A stretch of 50,099 bases of DNA from an uncultured Clostridia bacterium. Lineage in GTDB: Bacteria > Bacillota > Clostridia > TANB77 > CAG-508. The position numbers were made by a program, and so were the translations under genes. Of this stretch, positions 1 to 9,630 are shown piece by piece. Positions within the stretch are counted from its first letter, which is position 1. Every line of letters starts with the position of its first letter. Where the stretch lies: positions 1 through 50,099 of the forward strand of contig CANPWV010000008.1 in NCBI GenBank assembly GCA_947585105.1, given 5' to 3'. The notes under the pieces were generated by a model. The model was not told the DNA's origin. It made no database searches and saw only the letters and a list, made by a program, of their open reading frames with translations.

Positions 1-345
1 AAAAATGGAAAAAATATTTTCCCTGAAGAAATGGAAAATCTAGTTAATAAAATTCCAGGTGTTTCAGAATCAATGATTTACCCAGTTCTTAATAATGATG
101 CAATTGATGAAAATGACATCAAAATTGCAGTCGAAGTTGTTTATGACAAAGAAATCATGAAAGAAATGTTTAACATTGAAGATGAAAAAGAAATTTACAA
201 CTTAATTAACGAAAAAATTAAAGAAATTAACAGAACTATGCCACTTTATAAGGCAATAAGAGGGTTAACAATTACTCAAACTCCAATTATAAAAACAACT
301 ACTGGAAAAATTAAACGTTATGAAGAAATGAAGAAATTACAATAA
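1..345 (+). CDS. AMP-binding acyl-CoA synthetase, C-terminal end (5' partial)
   Basis: The open frame enters from the left edge, so the true start is outside the window. The visible 114 residues match the small C-terminal domain of AMP-forming acyl-CoA synthetases. They begin with GKNIFPEE, the usual hinge-region motif of long-chain fatty acid CoA ligases, and end with TTTGKIKR, where the lysine after TG is the conserved catalytic lysine of the adenylation step. The family activates carboxylic acids as acyl-AMP and transfers them to CoA; the substrate cannot be told from this part. A terminator follows the stop codon. Confidence 0.85.
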   Translation, partial: KNGKNIFPEEMENLVNKIPGVSESMIYPVLNNDAIDENDIKIAVEVVYDKEIMKEMFNIEDEKEIYNLINEKIKEINRTMPLYKAIRGLTITQTPIIKTTTGKIKRYEEMKKLQ

Positions 346-352
346 ATATTTT

Positions 353-396
353 AATCAAAGCCAAAATATGATATTTTGGCTTTGATTGATTTTTTA
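353..396 (+). terminator. Intrinsic terminator after the acyl-CoA synthetase gene
   Basis: A perfect inverted repeat (stem AATCAAAGCCAAAATAT and its complement, about 16 bp) is followed by a T-rich tract. It separates the ligase gene from typA. Confidence 0.85.
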
Positions 397-407
397 AGTA
401 TCAGATG

Positions 408-436
408 TTGACTTTTATTGGAAAAAGTAATATAAT
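408..436 (+). promoter_or_regulatory. Sigma-A-type promoter of typA
   Basis: TTGACT and TATAAT are separated by 17 bp and lie 37 bp upstream of the typA start codon. Confidence 0.8.
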
Positions 437-472
437 ATTATAGTTAAATTTTAAGTAAAAGGAAGAAATAAA

Positions 473-2294
473 ATGAATAACGAAAAGATAAGAAATGTAG
501 CAATAATTGCACACGTTGATCATGGAAAAACAACTTTAGTTGATGCGATGTTAAGACAAAGTGGAATTTTTAGAAGTAATGAACAAGTAGAAGAAAGAGT
601 TATGGATTCTAATGATTTGGAAAGAGAAAGAGGAATTACTATTCTTTCTAAAAACACAGCTGTTCATTATGGAGACTATAAAATAAATATCGTTGATACA
701 CCTGGGCATGCTGATTTTGGTGGAGAAGTTGAGCGTGTTTTAAAAATGGTTGATGGCGTTGTTTTATTAGTTGATAGTTTTGAAGGTGCAATGCCTCAAA
801 CAAGAGAAGTTTTGAAAAAATCTCTTGCTTTAAATTTAAAACCAATTGTTGTTATAAATAAAATAGATAGACCTGGTGCTAGACCTGAAAAAGTTGTTGA
901 TGAAGTTTTAGATTTATTTATTGAATTAGATGCTTCAGAAGATCAATTAGATTTTCCTGTTGTTTATGCCTCTCGGAAAACAAGGAACATCAACTTTAGA
1001 TTTAAATGTTCCTGGTACAGATTTGAAACCATTATTTGAAACAATAATAAATACTATAAATCCTCCAAAATGTGATTTAGATGGAACAGCTCAAATGTTA
1101 GTTTCAAATATTGAATATGATGATTATGTTGGAAGAATTGCTATCGGAAGAATTGAAAGAGGTTCTTTAGAACTTAATATGCCAATCGCAATTTGCAAAG
1201 CTGATAAAACAGAAAACGCTAGAGTAACAAAGCTTTATACTTATGAAGGTTTAAAAAGAATTGAAGTAGAAAAAGCTGGAGCTGGTGATATTGTTGCTTT
1301 ATCAGGCGTTCCTGATATAAATATTGGTGATACAATTTGTGATTTTAATAATCCAGAAAAGATAGATTTTGTTGATATTGATGAACCAACAGTTTCTATG
1401 ACTTTTAGTGTAAATAACGGACCATTTGCTGGTCGTGAGGGTGAATTTGTTACAAGCCGTCATTTAAGAGATAGATTATTTAAAGAACTTGAAAGAAACG
1501 TTTCTCTAAGAGTTAAAGAAACAGATTCTTCTGAGAGTTTTGAAGTTTGCGGTAGAGGTGAACTTCACTTATCAATTTTAATTGAAACAATGAGAAGAGA
1601 AGGTTATGAACTTTTAGTTTCTAGACCAAAAGTTATTTTCAAAGAAATTAATGGACAAAAATGTGAACCAATGGAAAGATTAGTTGTTAATGTTCCAGAT
1701 GATTGTATTGGTACTGTTATTGAGAAAATTGGAAATAGAAAAGGTGAAATGTTAAACATGGAACCTGCTGAAACTGGACATACAAAAATTGAATTTAAAA
1801 TTCCATCAAGAGGTCTAATTGGTTATAGAACAGAGTTTTTAACAGATACTAAAGGAAACGGTGTTATGAGTCACATGTTTGATGGTTATGAACCATATAA
1901 AGGTGAAGTTTTAGCTAGAACAAGAGGAACTATAGTTGCTTTTGAACCAGGAAAATCAATTACTTATGGTTTATATAATGCTCAAGATAAAGGTGATTTA
2001 TTTATAGGACCAGGTGTTGAAGTTTATGAAGGAATGATAGTTGGATTAAATTCTAGAAATGAAGATTTAGCAATAAATGTATGTAAGGAAAAACATTTAA
2101 CAAATACTAGAGCTTCAGGATCTGACGATGCGCTTCGTTTAGTTCCACCAATTCAAATGAGTCTAGAAAAAGCTATTGAATTTATTCAAGATGATGAATT
2201 AGTTGAAGTTACTCCAAAATCTATTAGATTAAGAAAGAAAATTTTAAACAATAAAGAAAGAGAAAGAGCAGCTAGAAGCGCAAATAAAGAATAA
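473..2294 (+). CDS. typA: Ribosome-associated GTPase TypA/BipA (one CGGN site)
   Basis: TypA is a translational GTPase of the EF-G family that acts on the ribosome in stress adaptation and assembly. The N-terminal GTPase domain shows G1 [10 protein letters not shown]3 DTPGHADF and G4 NKID; the EF-G-like domains and the BipA C-terminal domain follow, for 606 residues, the normal family length. AGGAAG precedes the ATG. The frame meets CGGA at codon 168 (extra C at 974): before it the frame reads VVYAS, and after skipping the C it reads [14 protein letters not shown], the expected G5 region. Without the shift the product would stop at 1039, after 188 residues. The extra C lies directly before the conserved glycine of the S-G-K loop. 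No other defect is seen, so decay of the gene is unlikely. Confidence 0.93.
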
Positions 2295-2298
2295 AATA

Positions 2299-2325
2299 AG
2301 GCACCAATAAAGGTGCCTATTTTAT
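2299..2325 (+). terminator. Terminator after typA
   Basis: Stem AGGCACC/GGTGCCT with a short AATAAA-type loop is followed by a T-rich stretch. It lies just upstream of the next start codon, so read-through into the methyltransferase gene is possible. Confidence 0.7.
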
Positions 2326-2342
2326 TAAATGGAGATTTGATA

Positions 2343-2933
2343 ATGAATTTAGATGTTTTAGAAAATGTAAGAAAAGAGGCTCTAGAGAACCATGTTCCAA
2401 TAATAATGGATGATACATTAAATGTTATAAAAGAATATTTAGATGAGTTAAGACCAATGAAAATCTTAGAAATTGGAACAGCTGTAGGGTATAGCTCTAG
2501 TCAATTTGTAAGAATTGTTGGAGAACAAGTAAAAATAGATACGATTGAACTAGATGAAGAAAGAGCAAAAATTGCAATAGAAAATATAAAAAATATTGGA
2601 ATTGAAGAAAATATAAATGTCATTATTGGAAACGCTGTAGAAATTTTACCAACACTTTCAGGACCTTATGATATGATTTTCATTGATGCAAATAAAGGAA
2701 AATATCCTATGTTTTTAGAAGAAGCAATTAGAATGTCAAGAAAAGGAACAATAATTTTTGCTGATAATGTTTTATATAAGGGTTATGTTTTAAGTGATTA
2801 TAATAAACATAAACAAAGAACAGCTGTAAGACATTTAAGAGAATATTTAGCTGAAGCAATTTCAAATGAAAAGCTTGATACTCAAGTTTCAACAGTTGGA
2901 GATGGATTAGCTATAAGTATTGTAAAATTTTGA
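2343..2933 (+). CDS. SAM-dependent O-methyltransferase, TrmR/YrrM type
   Basis: This 196-residue class I methyltransferase belongs to the O-methyltransferase family 3 group. The SAM-binding glycine loop reads LEIGTAVGYSS (about residue 43), the acidic ribose-binding position lies in TIELDEERAK, and the post-motif FIDANKGKYP holds the metal-binding type aspartate. DNVLYKGYV is typical of the YrrM/TrmR branch, which in Bacillus methylates 5-hydroxyuridine in tRNA; that role is inferred here. An in-frame ATG lies 30 bp upstream, but GGAG at 2331 points to the ATG at 2343. It stops with TGA. It has no CGGN site. Confidence 0.8.
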   Translation: MNLDVLENVRKEALENHVPIIMDDTLNVIKEYLDELRPMKILEIGTAVGYSSSQFVRIVGEQVKIDTIELDEERAKIAIENIKNIGIEENINVIIGNAVEILPTLSGPYDMIFIDANKGKYPMFLEEAIRMSRKGTIIFADNVLYKGYVLSDYNKHKQRTAVRHLREYLAEAISNEKLDTQVSTVGDGLAISIVKF

Positions 2934-2944
2934 TTTAAAAACTA

Positions 2945-2973
2945 TTGAAAAAGTGACATTTTTTATGTATAAT
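2945..2973 (+). promoter_or_regulatory. Sigma-A-type promoter of the LtaS-like operon
   Basis: TTGAAA and TATAAT with 17-bp spacing lie 41 bp upstream of the sulfatase start codon. Confidence 0.75.
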
Positions 2974-3014
2974 GTATAGAATAAAATAGATTGAAATTTT
3001 AAGGAAAAGGAAAA

Positions 3015-5112
3015 ATGGAAAATAAACATTTTGAGTCCAGCAATAACGGAGAATTTCTTAAAAGAGTAAGTTTTGCTGGAAAAATAAAATTAAAAATTAG
3101 AAGATTAAAAAAAAGTATAAATAATCTTTATACAAAATTTAAAGAAACAGATAAAAAAGAACTATTTACATATATATTTAGCTCTAGATATTTTATACTT
3201 TTCATTTTTGCTATTATTTTCATAAAAACTATTATATTTTTAGGAAATACCGTATTTTATAAAAATGGTGGAATCTGGCCATGGCACTTAAGACAAACAG
3301 CGTTTTTCATTATAATTATGGTAGCTCCGATGTTACTATTTAGAAATTCTAGATGGAGATTTTCTTATGGTATAATTTTAAATATTTTGATAAGCTGTTT
3401 GTTGTTTGCTGATGAGCTTTATTATGAATATGCTTCAAATATAATTTCTGTTATGCAAGCTCGGAAATCTTCAATACTCAAACGAAATTTTTGCTGCAAT
3501 TCCATCATTGCTAAGATTTAGACAAATATTCTATTTTATTGATTTTCCAATACTTATATATTTCTTTTTAAGAAAGAAAGTAAAAGTAAAAAAAGTAAAA
3601 GATTTCAAAATCAAGCCAATTCTTGCAATGACAGGAGTTATAATGATTTTGTGTACATATTATCATTTCATTCCAGAATCACTAGAATTAGTTACAGGTT
3701 ATATTTATAATAAGAAAAATTCTGTAAGATACGGAACAATTTACGGTTTCCATTTAGTTGACGTTGTAAACGCAATTACACATAATGATAATGTAAAATA
3801 TGAAACTTATGAAGAAATGATAAAACAATATAACGATTTTAAGGAATATCAAGCAAACGTAAATCCAGAAAATGTGAATTTTAATGGAATAGCTGAGAAT
3901 AAAAATGTTATAATTTTACAGTTAGAATCTGTTCAAAACTTTGTTGTAGACCGTAAAATTAATGGAAAAGAAATAACACCAAATTTAAATAAATTTTTAA
4001 AAGAAAATATTGAAATCAAAAATATGCACGCTACAAGTTATACTACTACAGCCGACTCTGAACATAGTGTTATGACTTCACTTTATCCATTAGAAAACGG
4101 AGAAGCTTTTGCTAAATATTATGGAAATACTTATGATAATATATTCCAATTATTTAAAGACAAGGGCTATTATACAATGTATGCTCATGGAAATTACGCT
4201 TATTTCTGGAATAGAAAAAATGTTACATCAAAACTTCCAATAGACAAAAAGACATTTTTGGAAAATTTTGATGATAGATCAGAATTGATTAGAACATATT
4301 TGTCAGATGAGCTTTTATATAAACAGACAATAGATCTGTTTGAACAAGCTGTAAATGAAAATGAAGGGCCTGTTATATATGATATTGTTGCTGCTTCAAG
4401 TCATAAGCCATTTGAACTTGCTGGAATAATTGATAAATATAAGAAAGTTTCAATAGATGTTGGAGACCTTTCTGGAACAGAACTTGGAAATTACTTAGAA
4501 GCCGTAAATTACGCTGATTATGCTTTTGGAATTTTTGTTGATTTATTAAAGGAAAAAGGTCTTTATGATGATACAGTTATAGTTGTATTTGGTGATCACT
4601 ATGGAATGCAAATGTATGATGAAAATTTGATTCAATTTTTAGGTTACAATAAAAATGACTATAATGATGCAAGAATGCAATTTGAGTTTTCAAATGTTTT
4701 AGCTGGTATGAGAATTCCAGGAATTGAAAACATGGAGATAGATGAAGCTGTTAGTAAAAGTGATATAAAGCCAACACTTGCTCAGATTTGTAATTTAAAA
4801 GATACTTTTTCAATGGGAACAAGTATGTTTAATAGACAATCTTATGTCACAATAAATAATGGAAAAGTTATTACAAAAAATTGTTACTATGATGGAACAG
4901 ATTGGTTTAAATTATCAAATGGTGAAAAAATTAATTTAGATGAGCTTCCTGAAGAAGAGAGTTCTAAGTTAAAAGAATATTCTAAAAGAGCAATTCAAGA
5001 AATAGATATTTCAAATTCTGTTGTAATTAAAAATTTGCTTCAAAAGAATTTGAACAAATTAAAATATGAAGATAGTGAAATATTAGATAATGAGGAAGTT
5101 TTAGAGGAGTAA
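3015..5112 (+). CDS. LtaS-like sulfatase-family membrane enzyme (one CGGN site)
   Basis: The 698-residue product has a charged N-terminus, several membrane helices in the first 230 residues, and an extracellular sulfatase/phosphatase domain. Motifs include IILQLESVQNF (metal-binding Glu), TADSEHSVMTSLYP (loop with the likely nucleophile) and FGDHYGM. Lipoteichoic acid synthases polymerise glycerol phosphate from phosphatidylglycerol on the outer membrane face; related enzymes add phosphoglycerol elsewhere, so the exact polymer is uncertain. The frame meets CGGA at codon 150 (extra C at 3462); reading on after the C gives AGNLQYSNEIFAAIPS, joining the fourth and fifth helices. Without the shift a 168-residue fragment with no catalytic domain would result. 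Its stop codon overlaps the ribosome site of the next gene. Confidence 0.9.
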
Positions 5113-5115
5113 GTT

Positions 5116-6702
5116 GTGAAAAAATTAAAGTGTTTTATAGCTGTAATTTTATTAATAATTTTTACATTTTCAATAGTTCCAAAAACACTTCAAAATGATA
5201 CGTTTTATGTTATAGAACTTGGAAAACAAATCGAAAAGACGGGGATTGATTGGAAAGATCATTATTCAATACATAAAGATTTGGAATACAGATATCCACA
5301 TTGGGCTTTTGATGTGATAAATTGGAAGGTTTTTGAAATATTTGGGTATGACGGAATATATGTGTTAACTTCTATTTTTGCTTCAATTTTCGTACTTATA
5401 GTATTTTGGAATTTGTTAAGTAAAAAAGTTAATTTTAATTTGGCTTTTATAGGAAGTTTAGTTGTTTCATATTTAATGAAAGGTGGCTTCACTTCTAGAG
5501 CGCAAGTTGTGTCATATTCATTGTTTTTATTAGAATATATAATTTTAGAAAGTTATGTTGAAAGACCTATTTATCCTAAGCTTTTACTATTGTTTTTTGT
5601 ATCTTGTTTAATGGCAAATTTCCATAGTACAGCTTGGATAATGATGTTAGTATTAGTTCTTCCATTTATTGGGGAGAAAATAGTATATTTTTATAGTTTT
5701 AAAGGAATAAGTGAAAGATTAATAAAAAAATATAAAAAAGCTTTGAAAAAAGCTAAAAAAGAGGGAAATATAGATAAAATTCATGAACTAGAAAATAAAA
5801 TTAATCATGAAGAAAAGTTTGAAGAAGAAAACAGTAAAATAGATCATAAAATAATAATTACTAAAAAATCAAGTATAACTTGGATTTTGCTTGCGGTTAT
5901 TGTCTTAATGTTAGGAGCTTTGGTTACTCCTTTAAAATCTACTCCATTTTTATATTTTATAAAGACAAGCTTTGGAAATAGTATGAATTATATCAATGAA
6001 CATCTTCCAATTATACCAGCATATAGTATGGAATTTATTATATATACAATAGTAATTGTTGCTTTAATTGGATTTACAAAAGTTAAATTAAAATTAAGTG
6101 ATAGTTTTTTGATTTTAGGTTTATATTTAATGACATTATCTGGAAGAAGAAATTTATATTTATTAATTGCTTTAACTTCTTGTGTTTTAATAAAATTAAT
6201 TGATGATTTTATAAAATCAAATATTAAAACTGAAAATCCAAAATTTGCAAAAAGATTTTTTGTAATATTTTCAATATTAACTGTAATTATAAGTTCTTAT
6301 GAATTTTATAAAAAATCAAAAGAAGTATATGTTGATGAAAAAATTTACCCAGTAAAGGCTTTAGGATATATTAAAAATAATTTAGAGGATTATAAAAACC
6401 TTAGAATTTATAATAGCTATGATTATGGAAGTTATATGTTAATGAATGGAATACCAGTATTTATAGATTCTAGATGTGATTTATATAATCCTGAATTTAA
6501 TAAAGGTGTAACAGTTTTTGAAGATTATATGAAAGTATATACAGGCGAAAAAACAATTTCAGATATAATGGACAAATATAATTTAGAATATTCTATAGTT
6601 CCAGTTGACAATATTGAATATATTTATATTAAAGAAGATTTAAGATATACAGAACTTTACAAAGATAAATATTTTGCGATTTACAAATATATTGGAAGAT
6701 AA
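5116..6702 (+). CDS. Polytopic membrane protein, glycosyltransferase-like (unassigned)
   Basis: The 528-residue protein starts at GTG; GAGGAG overlaps the stop of the LtaS-like gene, so the two are translationally close. It has about ten hydrophobic helices and a highly charged cytoplasmic insert (about residues 195-245, rich in Lys and Glu). The first helix is followed by TLQNDTFYVIELGKQI and a RYPHW motif, reminiscent of membrane glycosyltransferases that use lipid-linked sugars. The C-terminal soluble part (YNSYDYGSYMLMNGIPVFID) resembles the extracellular domain seen after such membrane cores. I cannot name a family with confidence. Its place behind a LtaS-like enzyme suggests a cell-envelope role (inference). 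Confidence 0.6.
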   Translation: MKKLKCFIAVILLIIFTFSIVPKTLQNDTFYVIELGKQIEKTGIDWKDHYSIHKDLEYRYPHWAFDVINWKVFEIFGYDGIYVLTSIFASIFVLIVFWNLLSKKVNFNLAFIGSLVVSYLMKGGFTSRAQVVSYSLFLLEYIILESYVERPIYPKLLLLFFVSCLMANFHSTAWIMMLVLVLPFIGEKIVYFYSFKGISERLIKKYKKALKKAKKEGNIDKIHELENKINHEEKFEEENSKIDHKIIITKKSSITWILLAVIVLMLGALVTPLKSTPFLYFIKTSFGNSMNYINEHLPIIPAYSMEFIIYTIVIVALIGFTKVKLKLSDSFLILGLYLMTLSGRRNLYLLIALTSCVLIKLIDDFIKSNIKTENPKFAKRFFVIFSILTVIISSYEFYKKSKEVYVDEKIYPVKALGYIKNNLEDYKNLRIYNSYDYGSYMLMNGIPVFIDSRCDLYNPEFNKGVTVFEDYMKVYTGEKTISDIMDKYNLEYSIVPVDNIEYIYIKEDLRYTELYKDKYFAIYKYIGR

Positions 6703-6711
6703 GAGGTTTTT

Positions 6712-7203
6712 ATGAAAAAGTTTTCAAATAAAAAAGTAGAAAAACAAAGTAATCTTATAGTAGAGAGCAAAAAGAAAGACGACAAAAAAAGTCAAAAACT
6801 TCAAGACAAGCTTTTAGAGCTTGAAGATTCAGAAATAGAAGCTTTATTTGAAGCAGGAAGAATTACTAAGGAAGAATATGAATATATTTTAAATTTTAGA
6901 AAAAAACAAAAAGATAAGAAAAAAAGTGAAAAAGAAAAATTTGAAGAGAGAATTAGATGTAATAATCAAATAATTGAAAAGATAGTAAATCTCGGAAGAA
7001 AATTTAGAGTAGAAGATTTGATTGCTCATGGAAACTTTGAAGAAGCTAGAAAAGTTGATACTAATAAAGAATTTGTAAATCAAATAGAAGAGGAATATAA
7101 ATTAGAAGAAAGATATAGAGATAAAACAAAAGAGTCAAGAGGAAGACTAAAGCAAATGGAAAGAGAATCAAGAGGTAGAGGAAGAGAGCGTGATTCAAGG
7201 TAA
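6712..7203 (+). CDS. Hypothetical charged protein with SHOCT-like motif
   Basis: The 163-residue product is hydrophilic, with very high Lys, Glu and Arg content, and probably forms coiled coils. Residues 40-60 (ALFEAGRITKEEYEYIL) look like the short SHOCT-type oligomerisation motif. The C-terminus is Arg/Gly/Ser-rich (ESRGRGRERDSR). AGAGG precedes the ATG. Its TAA overlaps the ATG of the response regulator (TAATG), which indicates translational coupling. No enzymatic motif is visible and the function is unknown. Confidence 0.6.
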   Translation: MKKFSNKKVEKQSNLIVESKKKDDKKSQKLQDKLLELEDSEIEALFEAGRITKEEYEYILNFRKKQKDKKKSEKEKFEERIRCNNQIIEKIVNLGRKFRVEDLIAHGNFEEARKVDTNKEFVNQIEEEYKLEERYRDKTKESRGRLKQMERESRGRGRERDSR

Positions 7204-7872
7204 TGAAAGTTTTAATTATTGAAGACGATAAAATTTTGTCTAAAACAATTGAACAATGTATTTGCATAAAATATGATGTCGATAGAGCTTTTGATGGTGA
7301 AGAAGGAATTATATATGCTGAAAATAATATATATGATGTGATTATTCTTGATCTTATGATTCCTATTATTGATGGATATTCAGTTTTAGCAAATTTAAGA
7401 AATAAAAAAATTTATACACCAGTATTAATTTTAACAGCTAAAGATGGTTTAGATGATAAACTTAAGGGATTTAGGTTAGGTGCTGATGATTATATGACAA
7501 AGCCATTTAATAGAGAAGAATTATTAGCTAGAATTGATGCTATAATAAGAAGAACAAGTGGAAATTACGGTGAAAACGCTCTAGAATTTAAAGATTTAAA
7601 ATTAGACTTAAATAGTAGAACTGCCAAAGTAAATGAAATAGAAGTTGCTTTACAAGGAAAGCAATTTGATGTGTTAGAGTATTTAATAAATTCAAAAAAT
7701 ACTATTATAACAAAAGATCAAATATTTGATAAAATTTGGGGATTTGATTCAGATACTTCTACAAATGTAATTGAAGTTTACACAAGTCGGGCTTAGAAAA
7801 GAGCTAAAAAAGGTTGGATATGATAAATATTTGAAAACCATTAGAGGTGTAGGTTATATTTGGAGTGAGTAA
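7203..7872 (+). CDS. OmpR-family response regulator (one CGGN site)
   Basis: The receiver domain has acidic residues IIEDD, the phospho-acceptor Asp50 (VIILDLM) and Lys100 (DDYMTKPF). A winged-helix output domain follows, 222 residues in total. The frame meets CGGG at codon 196 (extra C at 7788). Reading on gives TSGLRKELKKVGYDKYLKTI, then RGVGYIW, the standard end of the recognition helix and wing. Without the shift, the frame stops two codons later, giving a 197-residue protein lacking the end of the DNA-binding domain. The histidine kinase follows after 18 bp, so the two form a pair. The signal is unknown. Confidence 0.92.
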
Positions 7873-7890
7873 TAAAAAGGAGGCTTTGCT

Positions 7891-9189
7891 GTGAACGAGC
7901 AAAAAATTTTAAGAGCTCAACTTTTTAAATTCATAAAATCAAATCTGTTAAATTTAATCATAATTTTCATAATGTTTGGAATATTTATGGTATTTTTAGT
8001 AAGAAGTATTACTTTTAATTCTGTAAATATTGAATTAGATGAAAATGTAGGGTTAGTTAAAAAAACTTTAAGAGAATTAGATTCTCTTGAATTAAGTGAA
8101 AAGAAACATGATATTAATGAGCTTCAGGAACAAGAAGTTTTATCAAATATTACTAATCCAAAAGTTTTAGTAATAATAAGAAATGAAGATGAAAATATTA
8201 TATCTACAAATATAAATTATCTTTCAAATGATGCTTTTGAAGATTTTGACTTTGATAGTGATAAAACCAAAAAGCCTTATGTTGTAGTAATAAATGATGA
8301 ATATTTTTATAAAGGAATAACAATTGATTTGTCAGATGTTACAGAAAAAACAGAAGGATATATTCAAATTCTTTTAAATATTGATTTAGAAAAAGAAATG
8401 ACAAAAAGTTATGAAACTATTGTTATTTGGTCTGTTATATTTGGAATTGGAATTTCAGTTATTGCTAGTATAATAATTGCTAAAAAAAGTTTGTTCCCTG
8501 TTGCTAAAATGTTAAAGAGACAAGAAGAATTTGTTCAAAATGTTTCACATGAATTAAGAACTCCGCTTACTATAATTCAAGCTAAGCAAGAATTATTATT
8601 AAGTGATCCAAACGCAAAAGTTGTTGATAAACTAGAAGATATATCTATTTCATTAAATGAAGCAAAAAGAATGTCAAAAATTACAAAAGATTTGATGATA
8701 TTATCTCGTGGAGATTCTAAACAATTAGAGCTAAATAAAGAGGAAATTGATATAGATGAGTTTATTTCAAATATTGGAAAAACTTATAAAGAGATAATAG
8801 AGCTTGAAGGCAAGAAATTTAATCTTGATTTAAATTTTGGAAAAGTAGCTTCTATTGATACAAACAAGATTTATCAAGTTATTGTAATACTTCTTGATAA
8901 TGCTATAAAATATACTGAAACTGGTGATGAAATAACAATAAAAACATATCAAAAAGAAGGAAAATGTGTTATAGAAGTTATAGATACTGGAATTGGAATA
9001 AGTGATGAAGCCATTAAACATGTATTTGAAAGATTTTATAGAGCTGAAAATAGTAGAAGTCGTGAAACAGGTGGAAGTGGGCTAGGACTTTCAATTGCAG
9101 ATATGATAATTTCAATTCATGGTGGAACAATTAAAGCTAGTCACAATGGTTCAAAAGGAACTATATTTACAATAAAGTTACCAAGATAA
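7891..9189 (+). CDS. Sensor histidine kinase
   Basis: The 432-residue protein starts at GTG after AGGAGG. Membrane helices lie near residues 18-40 and 176-198 and flank an extracellular sensor domain of about 135 residues with no recognised fold. The HisKA motif VSHELRTPLT holds His220; the ATPase domain shows the N box (LLDNAIKYT), G1 (DTGIGI), F box (FERFYR) and G2 (GGSGLGLSI). It is expected to phosphorylate the regulator encoded directly upstream. No CGGN site. Confidence 0.93.
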   Translation: MNEQKILRAQLFKFIKSNLLNLIIIFIMFGIFMVFLVRSITFNSVNIELDENVGLVKKTLRELDSLELSEKKHDINELQEQEVLSNITNPKVLVIIRNEDENIISTNINYLSNDAFEDFDFDSDKTKKPYVVVINDEYFYKGITIDLSDVTEKTEGYIQILLNIDLEKEMTKSYETIVIWSVIFGIGISVIASIIIAKKSLFPVAKMLKRQEEFVQNVSHELRTPLTIIQAKQELLLSDPNAKVVDKLEDISISLNEAKRMSKITKDLMILSRGDSKQLELNKEEIDIDEFISNIGKTYKEIIELEGKKFNLDLNFGKVASIDTNKIYQVIVILLDNAIKYTETGDEITIKTYQKEGKCVIEVIDTGIGISDEAIKHVFERFYRAENSRSRETGGSGLGLSIADMIISIHGGTIKASHNGSKGTIFTIKLPR

Positions 9190-9209
9190 AAAAATTTTAA
9201 GGAAAATAC

Positions 9210-9238
9210 TTGATTTTAAGTTTTATGTGTGGTAAACT
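9210..9238 (+). promoter_or_regulatory. Probable promoter of secG
   Basis: TTGATT and TAAACT with 17-bp spacing lie 37 bp upstream of the secG start codon. Confidence 0.55.
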
Positions 9239-9275
9239 ATTACTGTTGATTATGAAAATATCGGAGGTTTTTTAG

Positions 9276-9521
9276 ATGGAAATAGCAAAAAATATATTAG
9301 TTGGTGTATATTTAGTAATATGTTTAATATTAATAGTTTTAGTAATGAAACAATCAAAAGAAGATAGTGGTGCTAGTGGAACAATTGTTGGAAGTTCATC
9401 TAACAATTTTTACGAAAAAAATAAAGGTAGAACAAGAGAAGGAAAAATGAAAAGAGCTACTATTATTTTAATGGTGTTATTCTTCATTCTTTCAATAGTT
9501 CTTGGAATTATGTATGTTTAA
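9276..9521 (+). CDS. secG: Preprotein translocase subunit SecG
   Basis: The 81-residue protein has the SecG layout: an N-terminal helix (about 7-24), a cytoplasmic loop with Gly/Ser-rich segment SGASGTIVGSSSNNFY, and a second helix (about 60-80). GGAGG precedes the ATG. SecG supports the SecYE channel; secA lies 10 kb downstream. A single-gene unit bounded by its own promoter and terminator, with rnr downstream, as in many Firmicutes. Confidence 0.88.
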   Translation: MEIAKNILVGVYLVICLILIVLVMKQSKEDSGASGTIVGSSSNNFYEKNKGRTREGKMKRATIILMVLFFILSIVLGIMYV

Positions 9522-9534
9522 TATTTAAATTGAT

Positions 9535-9562
9535 GCCAGTGATTGTCACTGGCAATTTTTTT
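9535..9562 (+). terminator. Terminator after secG
   Basis: Stem GCCAGTGA/TCACTGGC with a TTG loop is followed by a run of T. Confidence 0.85.
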
Positions 9563-9575
9563 GCTTATAAAGATA

Positions 9576-9604
9576 TTGTAAAAAATGAAAATTTAAGGTA
9601 AAAT
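9576..9604 (+). promoter_or_regulatory. Sigma-A-type promoter of rnr
   Basis: TTGTAA and TAAAAT with 17-bp spacing lie 26 bp upstream of the rnr start codon. Confidence 0.65.
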
Positions 9605-9630
9605 AGTTATGTTAAAATAAGGAGAATTTA

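Noticed and set aside
1141..1150. Other CGG trinucleotides such as ATC GGA, AAC GGA, GGC GGA
   Set aside because: In these the C is the third base of an ordinary codon and the frame is unbroken; the rule applies only to CGG in the zero frame.
2931..2933. UGA read as Trp, as in mycoplasmas
   Set aside because: UGA ends several genes at the expected length (methyltransferase, C26 hydrolase, large hypothetical), and Trp is encoded by TGG.
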